The notes below the pieces were generated by a model. The model was not told the origin of the DNA. It saw only the letters and a list, made by a program, of their open reading frames with translations, and made no database searches. A stretch of 42,222 nt of DNA from an uncultured Oscillospiraceae bacterium. GTDB lineage: Bacteria > Bacillota > Clostridia > Oscillospirales > Ruminococcaceae. Positions 21,261-29,953 of this stretch are shown here, in pieces. The DNA lies in NCBI GenBank assembly GCA_949743955.1, contig CATJVQ010000020.1, forward strand, positions 1-42,222, in the 5' to 3' direction. Every line of letters starts with the position of its first letter. Within the stretch, counting starts at the first letter, position 1. The position numbers were made by a program, and so were the translations under genes.

Positions 21261-23636
21261 ATGATTTTATCCATGAAATGGCTCTCAGATTATGTAAAGA
21301 CTGGTGTTGCGCCCCACGAATTCGCCGAAGCGATGACAATGTCCGGCTCGAAGGTAGAGACCGTTGAAAAAGAGGGCGCAGAAATCGATAAGGTCGTCGT
21401 TGGCCGCGTGCTCAGTGTGGACAAGCACCCGAACGCCGATTCACTTGTGATCTGCAAGGTGGATGTGGGAGAGAGCGAGCCCATTCAGATCGTTACTGGC
21501 GCGACGAATGTGGTCCCCGGCTGTATGGTTCCCGCGGCGCTCGACGGATCAAGCTTGCCGCATGGCAAGAAGATCCGCAAAGGGAAGCTGCGCGGTGAGG
21601 TTTCCAACGGCATGATGTGTTCGCTGAGCGAACTGGATTTAACCCTGCATGATTTCCCCTACGCTATTGAGGACGGGATCTTCCTTCTTGAGGAGGAGTG
21701 CGCCCCTGGCGACGATATCCACACCGCCATCGGGCTCGACGATATAGCGGTCGAGTTTGAGATCACCTCCAACCGCCCGGACTGCCTCTCTGTCCTCGGC
21801 CTTGCACGCGAGGCGGCGGCGACATTTGATAAGCCCCTCCTCCAGCACGATCCTGTCGTGAAAGGCGCTTCGGGCGACATCCACGAGCTTCTAAAGGTGG
21901 ATGTAAAAGCGCCCGATCTCTGCATGCGGTACGTGGCGCGGATGGTGAAGAATATCAAAATCGAGCCCTCTCCCCGCTGGATGCGTGAGCGCCTGCGCAC
22001 GAGCGGCGTGCGCCCGATCAACAACATCGTGGACATCACCAACTATGTCATGCTCGAATACGGCCAGCCCATGCACGCGTTTGATTATCGATTCGTCAAG
22101 GGTGGGCAGATTGTCGTGCGCACCGCACAGGACGGCGAAACCATCACCACGCTCGACGGTACGCAGCGCGCGCTCGAAACGGATATGCTCGTCATCGCCG
22201 ACAGTGAGAAGCCCTCGGCCGTCGCGGGCGTTATGGGCGGCGAATTCAGCGGCATCGTCGAGGACACCAACACCATCATCTTCGAGTCCGCCTGCTTTGC
22301 AGGCCCCTCTGTCCGTTCCACGGCCAAGCGCCTGGGGATGCGCACGGAGAGCTCGGCCCGCTTCGAGAAGGGACTGGATCCGGAGACCTGCATCCCGGCG
22401 GTCCAGCGGGCGTGCGAACTCATCGAGTTGCTCGGCGCAGGCGAAGTCGTCGGCGGTGTGATCGATGTGGACAATGCTGATCACACTCCCCGCCGCCTGC
22501 CCTTTACGCCGGAATGGATCAACCGCTTCATTGGCATTGAGCTTTCGGCGGAGGAGATGCGGGCCATTCTGGAGAAAATCGACTTCTCCTTCGAGGGGGA
22601 CGAACTGATTATCCCGTCCTTCCGTGCCGACATTGAGTCCAAGGCGGATGTCGCTGAGGAAATCGCCCGCTTTTACGGATATAACCGTATCCCCACCACG
22701 GCGCTGCGCGGTGTCGCCATGGGGCATCTGACCGAGCGGCAGCAGTTCGAGGCAAAGGCGAGCGCTGTGCTGACCGCGCAGGGGTACAGCGAGATCCTCA
22801 CCTATTCGTTCATCAGCCCGAAGTACTATGATAAAATCGCCCTCGCGCCGGATAGCGAGGAGCGCCGCAGTGTCGTGATTACCAATCCGCTCGGCGAGGA
22901 CACCAGCGTTATGCGCACGACGACGCTTCCCTCCATGCTCGAAACGCTCTCCCGCAACTACAACAACCGCAACCCGCGCGTCATGCTCTATGAGCTCGGT
23001 ACACAGTATCTGCCCACCACGCCCGACGAGCTTCCCAACGAGAAAAAACAGTTCACCCTCGGCGCCTATGGCGGCTGCTGCGACTTCTTCACGCTCAAGG
23101 GTGCCGTTGTAACGCTCCTGGAGCGGCTGGGCGTTACAGGCTGCGATTTTGTCCAGCGTACAGATAATCCGACCTTCCATCCGGGGCGCTGCGCCGATCT
23201 CATGATTGAGGGAAAAATGTGCGGCGTCATGGGCGAGGTTCATCCGCAGGTCGCCGCCAATTATGGTCTGGATGTGCGCTGCTATGTTGCCCGGCTGGAT
23301 GTCGATACGCTCTTCGCGCATCGCGGTGCGGTCTGCACATACCGCCCCCTGCCCAAGTTTCCCGCCTCCACGCGCGATCTCGCTCTGCTGTGCGGCGATC
23401 TGCTTCCTGTCGCCCAGATTGAGAAGACCATCCGCGGCGCAGTCGGCCCTGTGCTTGAGAAACTGGAGCTTTTCGACGTTTATCGCGGCGCACAGGTGCC
23501 CGAGGGCAAAAAGAGTGTCGCTTTCTCTATTTCCATGCGCGCTGCCGACCGCACCCTCACCGATGAGGAGGCCGATGCCGCCATTAAGCGTACGCTTAAG
23601 GCACTCTCCCAGATAGACGTCTCCCTGCGCAGCTGA
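21261..23636 (+). CDS. pheT: Phenylalanyl-tRNA synthetase beta subunit
   Basis: The 791-residue partner of PheS. Domains in order: EMAP/Trbp111-like tRNA-binding domain (about 40-150; HPNADSLVICKVDVG), B3/B4 editing domain (about 210-380; NNIVDITNYVMLEYGQPMHA, GVMGG), B5 domain (about 405-475), a class II-like core without catalysis (about 490-670) and the C-terminal ferredoxin-fold anticodon-binding domain (KFPASTRDLALLC to the end). Full length. GGGAGG precedes the ATG. Same transcript as pheS. Confidence 0.97.
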   Translation: MILSMKWLSDYVKTGVAPHEFAEAMTMSGSKVETVEKEGAEIDKVVVGRVLSVDKHPNADSLVICKVDVGESEPIQIVTGATNVVPGCMVPAALDGSSLPHGKKIRKGKLRGEVSNGMMCSLSELDLTLHDFPYAIEDGIFLLEEECAPGDDIHTAIGLDDIAVEFEITSNRPDCLSVLGLAREAAATFDKPLLQHDPVVKGASGDIHELLKVDVKAPDLCMRYVARMVKNIKIEPSPRWMRERLRTSGVRPINNIVDITNYVMLEYGQPMHAFDYRFVKGGQIVVRTAQDGETITTLDGTQRALETDMLVIADSEKPSAVAGVMGGEFSGIVEDTNTIIFESACFAGPSVRSTAKRLGMRTESSARFEKGLDPETCIPAVQRACELIELLGAGEVVGGVIDVDNADHTPRRLPFTPEWINRFIGIELSAEEMRAILEKIDFSFEGDELIIPSFRADIESKADVAEEIARFYGYNRIPTTALRGVAMGHLTERQQFEAKASAVLTAQGYSEILTYSFISPKYYDKIALAPDSEERRSVVITNPLGEDTSVMRTTTLPSMLETLSRNYNNRNPRVMLYELGTQYLPTTPDELPNEKKQFTLGAYGGCCDFFTLKGAVVTLLERLGVTGCDFVQRTDNPTFHPGRCADLMIEGKMCGVMGEVHPQVAANYGLDVRCYVARLDVDTLFAHRGAVCTYRPLPKFPASTRDLALLCGDLLPVAQIEKTIRGAVGPVLEKLELFDVYRGAQVPEGKKSVAFSISMRAADRTLTDEEADAAIKRTLKALSQIDVSLRS

Positions 23637-23705
23637 TCCTTCATGAAGGATGCACGAGAAGATGCGCCTACAACTGGTGAATATTCCGGAATTTTTTGCC
23701 GCGGC

Positions 23706-23734
23706 TTGATAAAATGACCGAATTGTTGTATCCT
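23706..23734 (+). promoter_or_regulatory. Promoter of ireB
   Basis: TTGATA (23706-23711), 17-base spacer, TATCCT (23729-23734), 21 bases before the ATG of the next gene. Confidence 0.55.
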
Positions 23735-23754
23735 AAAAAGCAGAGGTGATTTCA

Positions 23755-24000
23755 ATGCATGAACCCACCATATCGTTTACAATTCATGAAGACAGAGAAA
23801 AGCAGGTCAAGGAGATTCTGACCACGGTTTATGATGCTCTGCGGCAAAAAGGATACAATCCGATCAACCAGATCGTGGGATATATTCTTTCGGAGGATCC
23901 GACCTATATCACAACCTACAATAATGCCCGGAGCCTGATCCGCCGGATCGATCGCGACGAGCTGCTGCAGCTCCTGGTAAAATCCTATCTGGACGACTGA
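23755..24000 (+). CDS. ireB: IreB-family regulatory phosphoprotein (UPF0297)
   Basis: An 81-residue protein matching the IreB family: [39 protein letters not shown] and [20 protein letters not shown]. In Enterococcus faecalis IreB is phosphorylated near its N-terminus by the PASTA kinase IreK and affects cephalosporin tolerance. Here T5 and T9 (and S7) lie in the equivalent N-terminal stretch. The start is at 23755 after AGAGGTGA. In many Firmicutes the gene heads a unit with ruvX and a UPF0473 gene; here it is followed by a terminator, so it stands alone. Confidence 0.92.
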   Translation: MHEPTISFTIHEDREKQVKEILTTVYDALRQKGYNPINQIVGYILSEDPTYITTYNNARSLIRRIDRDELLQLLVKSYLDD

Positions 24001-24030
24001 TACTCCTCTTCACTGAAGACGAGTATAAAA

Positions 24031-24070
24031 ACCGTCCGCTTTCTTTAGTGAGAGCGGGCGGTATTCTTTT
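24031..24070 (+). terminator. Terminator after ireB
   Basis: ACCGTCCGCTTTC (24031-24043) pairs with GAGAGCGGGCGGT (ending 24062), with one G-T wobble, followed by ATTCTTTT. Confidence 0.8.
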
Positions 24071-24132
24071 AAAAATCTCTGTTTAAGATTCACGTCTCTG
24101 AATAAAACCCCGTTGATTTCACAAAAAACGAG

Positions 24133-24161
24133 TTAAACAGAATATATGTCCATGATATAAT
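24133..24161 (+). promoter_or_regulatory. Promoter of the S51 peptidase gene
   Basis: TTAAAC (24133-24138), 17-base spacer, TATAAT (24156-24161). Confidence 0.6.
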
Positions 24162-24195
24162 CAGAACGAAAATCGAGGTTTATGGAGGTTGTGAT

Positions 24196-24753
24196 ATGAA
24201 CATACTACTTACGTCCTGCGGACTGGAAACAAAAAGAATTGAAAAGTTGTTTACAGATATGCTTCCAAAATTCTCATCGGAAATTAGAGCAATATTTATT
24301 CCCACAGCGGCAAATTCACCTGATGCGATTGACGTATTACCGAAATGCCTAAATGATTTATTAAAATGTGGAATAATGCGTGAAAATATATTGGTATATG
24401 ATTTACATGATGAGATAGAAACCGATATTCTGAACAGCTATGACGTGATCTATTTATGCGGGGGAAATCCTGACTATTTATTAAAAAGAATAAATGAAAA
24501 AAGTTTCAGAAAACAACTTTTGGAATTTATCTCTTCGGGAAAAATTGTAATTGGAGTAAGCGCGGGGAGTATAATTTTTGCCAATGATATGCTGGATAAT
24601 TTAGGACTGTTGAAATGCGGATTAGATGTTCATTGTAATGATGCAATTTGTGAAAAGACAGGGCGCTATGCCATGGATAGGCAGGAACGAATAAAATTGA
24701 GTAATACTCAGGCGCTTTACTTTGAGGATGATAATATAATTGTTTTTGAGTAG
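24196..24753 (+). CDS. Peptidase S51 (PepE-like) family protein
   Basis: A 185-residue protein of the S51 family (alpha-aspartyl dipeptidase / cyanophycinase-like). The nucleophile elbow is visible as VIGVSAGSIIF, with the upstream LCGGNPDYLL motif typical of the family and a candidate catalytic His in LDVHCND. Members cleave Asp-X dipeptides or related peptides in the cytoplasm. TGGAGGTTGTG precedes the ATG. The gene is clearly richer in A+T than its neighbours pheST and ireB and has its own promoter, which suggests acquisition by transfer. Slightly shorter than typical PepE, but all core motifs seem present. Confidence 0.85.
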   Translation: MNILLTSCGLETKRIEKLFTDMLPKFSSEIRAIFIPTAANSPDAIDVLPKCLNDLLKCGIMRENILVYDLHDEIETDILNSYDVIYLCGGNPDYLLKRINEKSFRKQLLEFISSGKIVIGVSAGSIIFANDMLDNLGLLKCGLDVHCNDAICEKTGRYAMDRQERIKLSNTQALYFEDDNIIVFE

Positions 24754-24845
24754 CGCACAACTTCCAGTTTATCTATATATTTCGTCAAGAGAGATCAGGT
24801 AAGCGACATTTTACAAATTTTGCAAAAGAAATTTTAAATTTTCTC

Positions 24846-24874
24846 TTGCCGCGGACAAACTTTTCTGATATAAT
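24846..24874 (+). promoter_or_regulatory. Promoter of the following small conserved gene
   Basis: TTGCCG (24846-24851), 17-base spacer, TATAAT (24869-24874), 34 bases before the ATG. Confidence 0.65.
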
Positions 24875-24907
24875 AATCAGATATGAATGTGAATGGAGGT
24901 TGAAGAT

Positions 24908-25210
24908 ATGGCATCGAATGAGAAAAAACCTCAAAAGCAGATGATGGTATTCAAAGGCAAGCCGCTCGTGCGCAATGGAAATACCCTTTATTATGGCAGT
25001 ATGGCCGATCCGTATGTCACCCTGCTCCAGGTGCTCTCCACGGAGGAGTTCCATGGAGTACAGATGGCGAACAATGTTTCGGTTCAGCTGCTTTCCACCG
25101 ATCCGAATCAGGGACCGCGCGAGCGTATTGTCAAGCGTACGGAGAAAAATGGGCTTTACAACGCTTTAAACATCGCCAACATCTGGCTGGTACGTTATCT
25201 CGAGCAGTAA
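24908..25210 (+). CDS. Small conserved hypothetical protein
   Basis: A 100-residue soluble protein. It starts at ATG 24908, 7 bases after TGGAGGT, rather than the ATG at 24893, which overlaps that site. The N-terminal tail is charged; a beta-rich core (MMVFKGKPLVRNGNTLYYG, YVTLLQVLST, VSVQLLSTDP) follows, then an alpha-helical end (ALNIANIWLVRYLEQ). I recognise the pattern from conserved uncharacterised proteins of Clostridia, but no function is known to me. Own promoter and own terminator make it a single-gene unit. Confidence 0.8.
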   Translation: MASNEKKPQKQMMVFKGKPLVRNGNTLYYGSMADPYVTLLQVLSTEEFHGVQMANNVSVQLLSTDPNQGPRERIVKRTEKNGLYNALNIANIWLVRYLEQ

Positions 25211-25228
25211 GCCGGTATCCGGACAGAA

Positions 25229-25268
25229 ACACCGCTCCTTTCTCTGTGAAGGAGCGGTGTCTTTTTTT
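25229..25268. terminator. Strong terminator between convergent genes
   Basis: ACACCGCTCCTT (25229-25240) pairs with AAGGAGCGGTGT (25249-25260) around an 8-base loop, followed by CTTTTTTT. It serves the small plus-strand gene; the minus-strand DUF975 gene ends at its edge. Confidence 0.88.
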
Positions 25269-25269
25269 A

Positions 25270-26196
25270 TTAAAGTTCTGGCTGCGGAGGAAATTCCTGT
25301 TCCTCTTTATCCGGTTCCCCTTCCCCAAACTCACGGGTGGGCTCAGCCGGAACATCCACTGCACGCTCATGCAGCTCAATCAGGACACGGGCATAAAGCG
25401 CACGGGAACACAGGTAATACGGCGCCGCGTAAAAAGCCGGTACCAGTGCAAGACAGGCGATAAACCACCCCAGAAACGACAGATCAAACACAAACAGATC
25501 ACTTTTTCGATCCTTCATAAAATATACGGATTGTTTAACGGCCCGGCGGACGCTGTACCCCTCATTCCCGGCATAGAGATAGCGCGCGAGGAAATAGCGT
25601 TTCAGAAATATCCAGAGAAAGATGACCGCCACAACCATCAGGACACTGCCGGCAATCAGGAGCATTGTCCCTATCACGGAGGAAACCTGCGGCGTAAACA
25701 CATCCATCGGTTTCCTGCCGCTCAGTACAGCCGCTCCGCACAGACAGACGGCGACCGGTACGCATAAAAAAATCAGCGACCAGAACAGGCGGCGGATAAA
25801 TAGGCTGAATTCCATCCACAGCGCGCCAAAATACCGCTTTCCTCCGGAGAAGCAGTCAAACACATCGATGATGTCGCACGGTTCTCCTCCGCAGAGGCGG
25901 TAAAACCACCGGGCGGCGCCGAGGATGAGTGCAGAAAAGATCACCCACTCCATCAGCAGCGACGCTGAAACGACAAGAGGTGAAAAGACATAGTTCCAAT
26001 CGCTCAGAACAGGGATGAAAAAGCGAACCTGGGGGCCAAAAAATTCCATCAGCAGATTTGCCGCAACGGAAAGGATATACAGCAGCATGAGTACGCTGGC
26101 CAAAATGAGCACAACGCACAGCGACCCTACGTAATTCTGTGCCACAGCTCTGCGGGCATTGGCCTTAACCCTCCTGCGCAGACTTGGACTGTGCAT
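25270..26196 (-). CDS. DUF975-family polytopic membrane protein
   Basis: A 308-residue membrane protein with about six hydrophobic segments. The C-terminal signature SVYFMKDRKSDLFVFDLSFLGWF followed by a further helix pair and APYYLCSRALYARV is typical of DUF975 proteins, whose role is unknown. The tail is acidic and Pro-rich. The start at 26196 (MHSPSLRRR) is chosen because AAGGAAG lies eight bases upstream; the longer reading from TTG 26217 would overlap the site. It follows the adenosyltransferase gene by 17 bases, so the two are co-transcribed with the phosphatase gene upstream. Confidence 0.82.
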   Translation of the reverse strand: MHSPSLRRRVKANARRAVAQNYVGSLCVVLILASVLMLLYILSVAANLLMEFFGPQVRFFIPVLSDWNYVFSPLVVSASLLMEWVIFSALILGAARWFYRLCGGEPCDIIDVFDCFSGGKRYFGALWMEFSLFIRRLFWSLIFLCVPVAVCLCGAAVLSGRKPMDVFTPQVSSVIGTMLLIAGSVLMVVAVIFLWIFLKRYFLARYLYAGNEGYSVRRAVKQSVYFMKDRKSDLFVFDLSFLGWFIACLALVPAFYAAPYYLCSRALYARVLIELHERAVDVPAEPTREFGEGEPDKEEQEFPPQPEL

Positions 26197-26213
26197 AACA
26201 ATCACTTCCTTAC

Positions 26214-26747
26214 TCAATATTCAATTCCCGGCCGCGCAGCAACACCCCGTGTATACGGGTGCCTGAGCGCCTGAATTTCGCTGATATAGTCTGCGGCGGC
26301 GCAGATACTTTCTCCAGGCGAACGCCCCGTACAAACCGCCTCTACCGCCTGTGCGCGCGCTGTAAGCGCATGGCACAGCTCTGCCTCTGTCAGAATGCCC
26401 GCATTTACTGCATCGAGCACCTCGTCAAGCACGACAAGACCGTAGTATCCTTCACGCAGAGCATCCGCCGCGAGGGAGAACAGCTCCCGGCAGCTGCGGT
26501 AACATTCACCGCGTTCGCGTTCATCCATCGCAGAGAGGAACTTTTTCACCGGATCTGTCCGGCGTACCTCAATCCCCAGCCGGCGCAGCGGCTCCAGCTC
26601 AGCTGTATCGCGCCCTTTAAGAAACTGCGTGAACAGTACCCGTTTCCCTGCGCCCTGCGCCCGCACACATAAACCGATAGAGGCCGTCGTCTTACCCTTG
26701 CCGTCCCCGATATAGAGATGCAGAAGTCCCGTCGTCTCACCAGGCAC
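26214..26747 (-). CDS. cobO: Cob(I)alamin / cob(I)yrinic acid a,c-diamide adenosyltransferase (BtuR/CobO type)
   Basis: A 177-residue enzyme that transfers the adenosyl group of ATP to reduced corrinoid. The N-terminal P-loop variant is GDGKGKTTASIGL (about 14-26), followed by VLFTQFLKG, the Walker B-like LVVLDEVLDAV and the C-terminal pattern EIQALRHPYTRGVAARPGIEY typical of the CobO/BtuR family. It starts with GTG overlapping the histidine phosphatase gene by 11 bases. No corrin-ring synthesis genes are in the window, so it may serve salvage. Confidence 0.94.
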   Translation of the reverse strand: MPGETTGLLHLYIGDGKGKTTASIGLCVRAQGAGKRVLFTQFLKGRDTAELEPLRRLGIEVRRTDPVKKFLSAMDERERGECYRSCRELFSLAADALREGYYGLVVLDEVLDAVNAGILTEAELCHALTARAQAVEAVCTGRSPGESICAAADYISEIQALRHPYTRGVAARPGIEY

Positions 26748-27393
26748 GGCGCTTACCTCCCATCGCTTCCGCTTCCGTCATGCCGTAGGGTGCTATGCCA
26801 TAAATCTCAAACGCACGGTCGCGCATCCACATCTGCGGCGTCATCAATACTGTGAAGCCGCAGCCGTTGGCGGCCGAACAGTTCGCTATATCCCTCTTGG
26901 GCAGCCCCATGCCGTACAGCAGGAGATTGATAAGCCCGCCGTGGGTCACGAGCGCTACGGAATATAACCTGTCCTGCGTCATGCGCTGCAGCAGCCGGTT
27001 CATCCCCTGCGCCGCGCGGCGTGTAAGCTGCTCATGCGTCTCCCCGCCCGGAGGGGCCTGTGCCATACCGCCCTCGATCCATTCCTGAAAGCGGTAGACC
27101 CCTTTAAGCTCCTCCACGCTCTTCCCCTCGAACTCCCCGAAATCATATTCGATGAATTCCGGCCAAGTTTCTGTATATGTGTCCGGGTAGAGGATGTCCG
27201 CTGTCTGAACGCAGCGCCGGAGGGGGCTACTGACAACCATGTCCGCCCGCGGATATTCATATTTTTGCTTCAAATATTCAAGCTGCTCCTTTCCCTCCTG
27301 ACAGAGAGGCAGGTCGGTACGGCCGATATAACGCCCTTCCCGGTTGCCCGAAGTCAGCCCGTGCCGGAGAAGATGCACCTTGTAAGTTACCAA
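26737..27393 (-). CDS. Histidine phosphatase family protein (CobC/phosphoglycerate mutase-like)
   Basis: A 218-residue member of the histidine phosphatase superfamily. Catalytic motif LLRHGLTSGN near the N-terminus, the second arginine in SSPLRRCVQTA, the acid residue region EYDFGEFEGKS and the second catalytic His in LVTHGGLINLL. Overlap with the corrinoid adenosyltransferase gene hints at alpha-ribazole phosphatase (CobC) activity, but sequence alone cannot separate this from other family members. The TTG at 27393 is preferred because AAGGGG lies seven bases upstream and the frame then begins directly with the usual short strand; the ATG at 27444 lacks a site. Confidence 0.85.
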   Translation of the reverse strand: MVTYKVHLLRHGLTSGNREGRYIGRTDLPLCQEGKEQLEYLKQKYEYPRADMVVSSPLRRCVQTADILYPDTYTETWPEFIEYDFGEFEGKSVEELKGVYRFQEWIEGGMAQAPPGGETHEQLTRRAAQGMNRLLQRMTQDRLYSVALVTHGGLINLLLYGMGLPKRDIANCSAANGCGFTVLMTPQMWMRDRAFEIYGIAPYGMTEAEAMGGKRRAW

Positions 27394-27524
27394 AAAATCG
27401 TCCCCTTCTTCACATATTTCGACCAAAAATTGTTGGAATCCCAAAATACCGCTTTACAAACCGAGAGCTCTGGTTTATAATCTTATACGCGCGGTAAAAT
27501 TTCGACAGGGAGGCTTGGCGGACA

Positions 27525-28238
27525 ATGAACACAGAATTTCCCAGAATATTAACTCTAATTCGTAAAGAGCGGGGAATCTCACAAAAAAAGGCCGCTGCCG
27601 ACCTGGGGATCTCTCAGGCGCTGCTGTCCCACTATGAAAAGGGGATCCGTGAATGCGGTCTGCTTTTCCTTTCGCGCTGCGCCGATTATTACAGTGTCTC
27701 CTGCGATTATCTACTCGGCCGCTCACCCGACCGCACCGGGCTCCAGCTTACTGTCGACGATATCCCCGAACCGGACAGCGCCGGTAAGGAAAATGTCTGG
27801 AAAGGCGGCGTTCTGCCCGTCCTCAACAAGAAACTCATTGCCAACTCGCTCAATATCCTGTTCGATCTGCTGGCCCGCGCACAGAATAAGCAGCTTCTCA
27901 CGGAAGTATCTTCTTTCCTTATGCTGGCGGTTTACCGGATGTTCCGCATTGTCCACTCTGTGAACCCGAAGAATCAGGCCGCCCTGTTTTCCGTTCCAAA
28001 GGCTTATGCGGATCCGTTCGCCTCCTCCGCCATGCAGATGAGCGCCGCCCGTGCCGCTGCCATTGCAGAAGGTGTCAGCATTGAGGGGCTCGAACAGATG
28101 AAAGCGGTCGATGCGCTCGCTGTCACCACCCAGAGCCTCACCGAGCAGTATCCGCTGTTCAGCTCTTCCCTTTTCAATCTCATCCAGAATTCCGAAAACG
28201 CCATCGACTATAAGGCCCAAAAGCCTGCGCGCAGATGA
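27525..28238 (+). CDS. XRE-family regulator with helical C-terminal domain
   Basis: A 237-residue protein. N-terminal HTH about 8-66 (LIRKERGISQKKAAADLGIS, recognition helix QALLSHYEKGIRE), ending DYLLGRSPDRTG. The remaining 160 residues are mostly helical and resemble no ligand-binding domain I know. GGGAGG precedes the ATG. Divergent from the histidine phosphatase operon with an 80-130 base shared region, so it may control that operon or itself. Followed by a terminator. Confidence 0.87.
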   Translation: MNTEFPRILTLIRKERGISQKKAAADLGISQALLSHYEKGIRECGLLFLSRCADYYSVSCDYLLGRSPDRTGLQLTVDDIPEPDSAGKENVWKGGVLPVLNKKLIANSLNILFDLLARAQNKQLLTEVSSFLMLAVYRMFRIVHSVNPKNQAALFSVPKAYADPFASSAMQMSAARAAAIAEGVSIEGLEQMKAVDALAVTTQSLTEQYPLFSSSLFNLIQNSENAIDYKAQKPARR

Positions 28239-28304
28239 TGCCCCGCTTTCTTAATCATAGCACCCGGCCTGTAAAAAAGAAAGAAAATATTTATAAATTT
28301 TTTG

Positions 28305-28338
28305 CGATACATCAAAATAAATGGTGTATCGTATTTTT
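28305..28338 (+). terminator. Terminator after the XRE regulator
   Basis: CGATACATC (28305-28313) pairs with GGTGTATCG (28323-28331) with one G-T wobble, then TATTTTT. Confidence 0.72.
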
Positions 28339-28426
28339 GTCTGTCCTCCCGCCGGCGGTTTGGATTGACAACAATTTCAATGTGTTATAAGATAATCTTA
28401 TCGGGAGAACGAAAGGAGGAATCACT

Positions 28427-29920
28427 GTGCCTATCCCGGAGAAGGGCAGGCTGCTCCTGGCGGCCGCTGGGCTGAGCATCCTGCTCTCAGCCTGCTCTAT
28501 GCCGCTCTTCAGCATCGAGGAGCTGATGCAGGCACCTAAGCTCTCCGAGTCTCAAAACGCCGTGTACGACGCGCTAAGCCGCTCTATCGGCACGGATAAT
28601 TTCGTTCTCAAGTACCCCCGTTCCGGGACGTATCGTTCCGCCTTCGTCTTTTACGACATCGATCAGGATAATACCGACGAAGCCATCGTATTTTATCAGC
28701 TCGACGCTTCCGTCTCCTCCGGCACCCGCATCAATATCCTTGATAGCCGCGGCGGACACTGGGAATCTGTCTATGACGTGTCGGGCGAGGAGGACAGTGA
28801 AGTCGACTACATTCAGTTTGAGAGTATTGAGTCGGCCGACTATAAAAACATCCTGATCGGCTGGAGCATCTCCACTGCCCTCTCCCCAACCACGCAGATG
28901 TCGATCTATCGCTACGAGAATACGGCAGACGGTGTTTTTCTGGCGAACGCCTCGGATGATATGAACCGGATGGAGTACGAACGTTCCATCATCCGTGATG
29001 TTGATGCGGATGGTCTGACCGATGTAATCCTTCTTTCCCGGAGGCGGACCAATTCCTCCTACCGCTTACAGCTGATTTCCTCTGTGGACGGTGTCATCGA
29101 TCAGACAGACAGCATCTCCTTCGGGGAAAATGTCAATGGGATTCTGAATCTTGTCTTCGGCCGTCTGGCAGACTGGCAGCAGGCACTGTTTGTAGACGTG
29201 GCCCTGAGCAACTCCTATTTTGCCACGGAAATCCTCACCGTAAAGGATAAATGCTTTGTCCCGCTCATCAATGTTGCCAGTATGAATCTGGATGATCCGG
29301 ATTTGTTCACGGAGAAAGGGGAGGAAGGATCGGAGGAGATAAAGGAACCTCCCCCGCCCGAAAGCGTACCGGAGGGAATAACGGAAAAGAACCTCTTGAT
29401 CGATAATTTCCGCGCCACACTGCGCGCTCAGGAGATTCTGAGTGCGGATTTTGATGGGGACAGTGTCATTGAAGTCCCCTCTACCCGCACCATGCCCGGT
29501 TACAAGCAGGAGGAGGAAGAAAATGAAATCCGCGACGAGGATATGAAATATCTGACCCTGCTGAGCGTCTACCGCGATGGAGAGATGGTTCCTCTGATGA
29601 ACGGCTATGTCAATCTGCGCGCGGGTTACTTTCTCCGTTTTCCAGATCGGTGGAAGGATGTTGTCACAGTTTACGCGGAAAATGATCAGACAGTGTGCCG
29701 GTTTATCAAATATCAGGGCGGCCTCAACGATCTTTCTATGGAACTTCTGCGTATCCGCCGGACCACTAAAAACGATTTTCAGGATCGGTTTGAAACCAAC
29801 CCAATCCTGCTTGATTCGGGTCAGAACGGAACCGTTCAGTTCTATGGGGTCATTCCCTCCGCAGGAGAAGAACTCGCTATCAACGAGGCGGAGCTCCGCA
29901 CCCTGTTTTTCCCGTTTTGA
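28427..29920 (+). CDS. Lipoprotein with VCBS/FG-GAP-like repeats
   Basis: A 497-residue exported lipoprotein. The lipobox LLSAC gives lipidated Cys23. The chain has Asp-rich repeat-like loops (FYDIDQDNTDEAI, RDVDADGLTDVI, SADFDGDSVIEV) that resemble calcium-binding FG-GAP/VCBS loops of beta-propeller proteins. GTG start after AAAGGAGG. Gene order with the OmpR-type regulator and kinase that follow (34-base gap, no terminator) suggests it is an accessory envelope sensor or output of that system. Specific function unknown. Confidence 0.78.
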   Translation: MPIPEKGRLLLAAAGLSILLSACSMPLFSIEELMQAPKLSESQNAVYDALSRSIGTDNFVLKYPRSGTYRSAFVFYDIDQDNTDEAIVFYQLDASVSSGTRINILDSRGGHWESVYDVSGEEDSEVDYIQFESIESADYKNILIGWSISTALSPTTQMSIYRYENTADGVFLANASDDMNRMEYERSIIRDVDADGLTDVILLSRRRTNSSYRLQLISSVDGVIDQTDSISFGENVNGILNLVFGRLADWQQALFVDVALSNSYFATEILTVKDKCFVPLINVASMNLDDPDLFTEKGEEGSEEIKEPPPPESVPEGITEKNLLIDNFRATLRAQEILSADFDGDSVIEVPSTRTMPGYKQEEEENEIRDEDMKYLTLLSVYRDGEMVPLMNGYVNLRAGYFLRFPDRWKDVVTVYAENDQTVCRFIKYQGGLNDLSMELLRIRRTTKNDFQDRFETNPILLDSGQNGTVQFYGVIPSAGEELAINEAELRTLFFPF

Positions 29921-29953
29921 TCCGTTATCATTTTTTTGAAAAGGAGATCATTT

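Noticed and set aside
21891-23321. A 476-codon open frame on the minus strand inside pheT
   Set aside because: It lies wholly antisense to a full-length, well-conserved pheT. Its product shows no domain and is explained by the GC-rich codon pattern.
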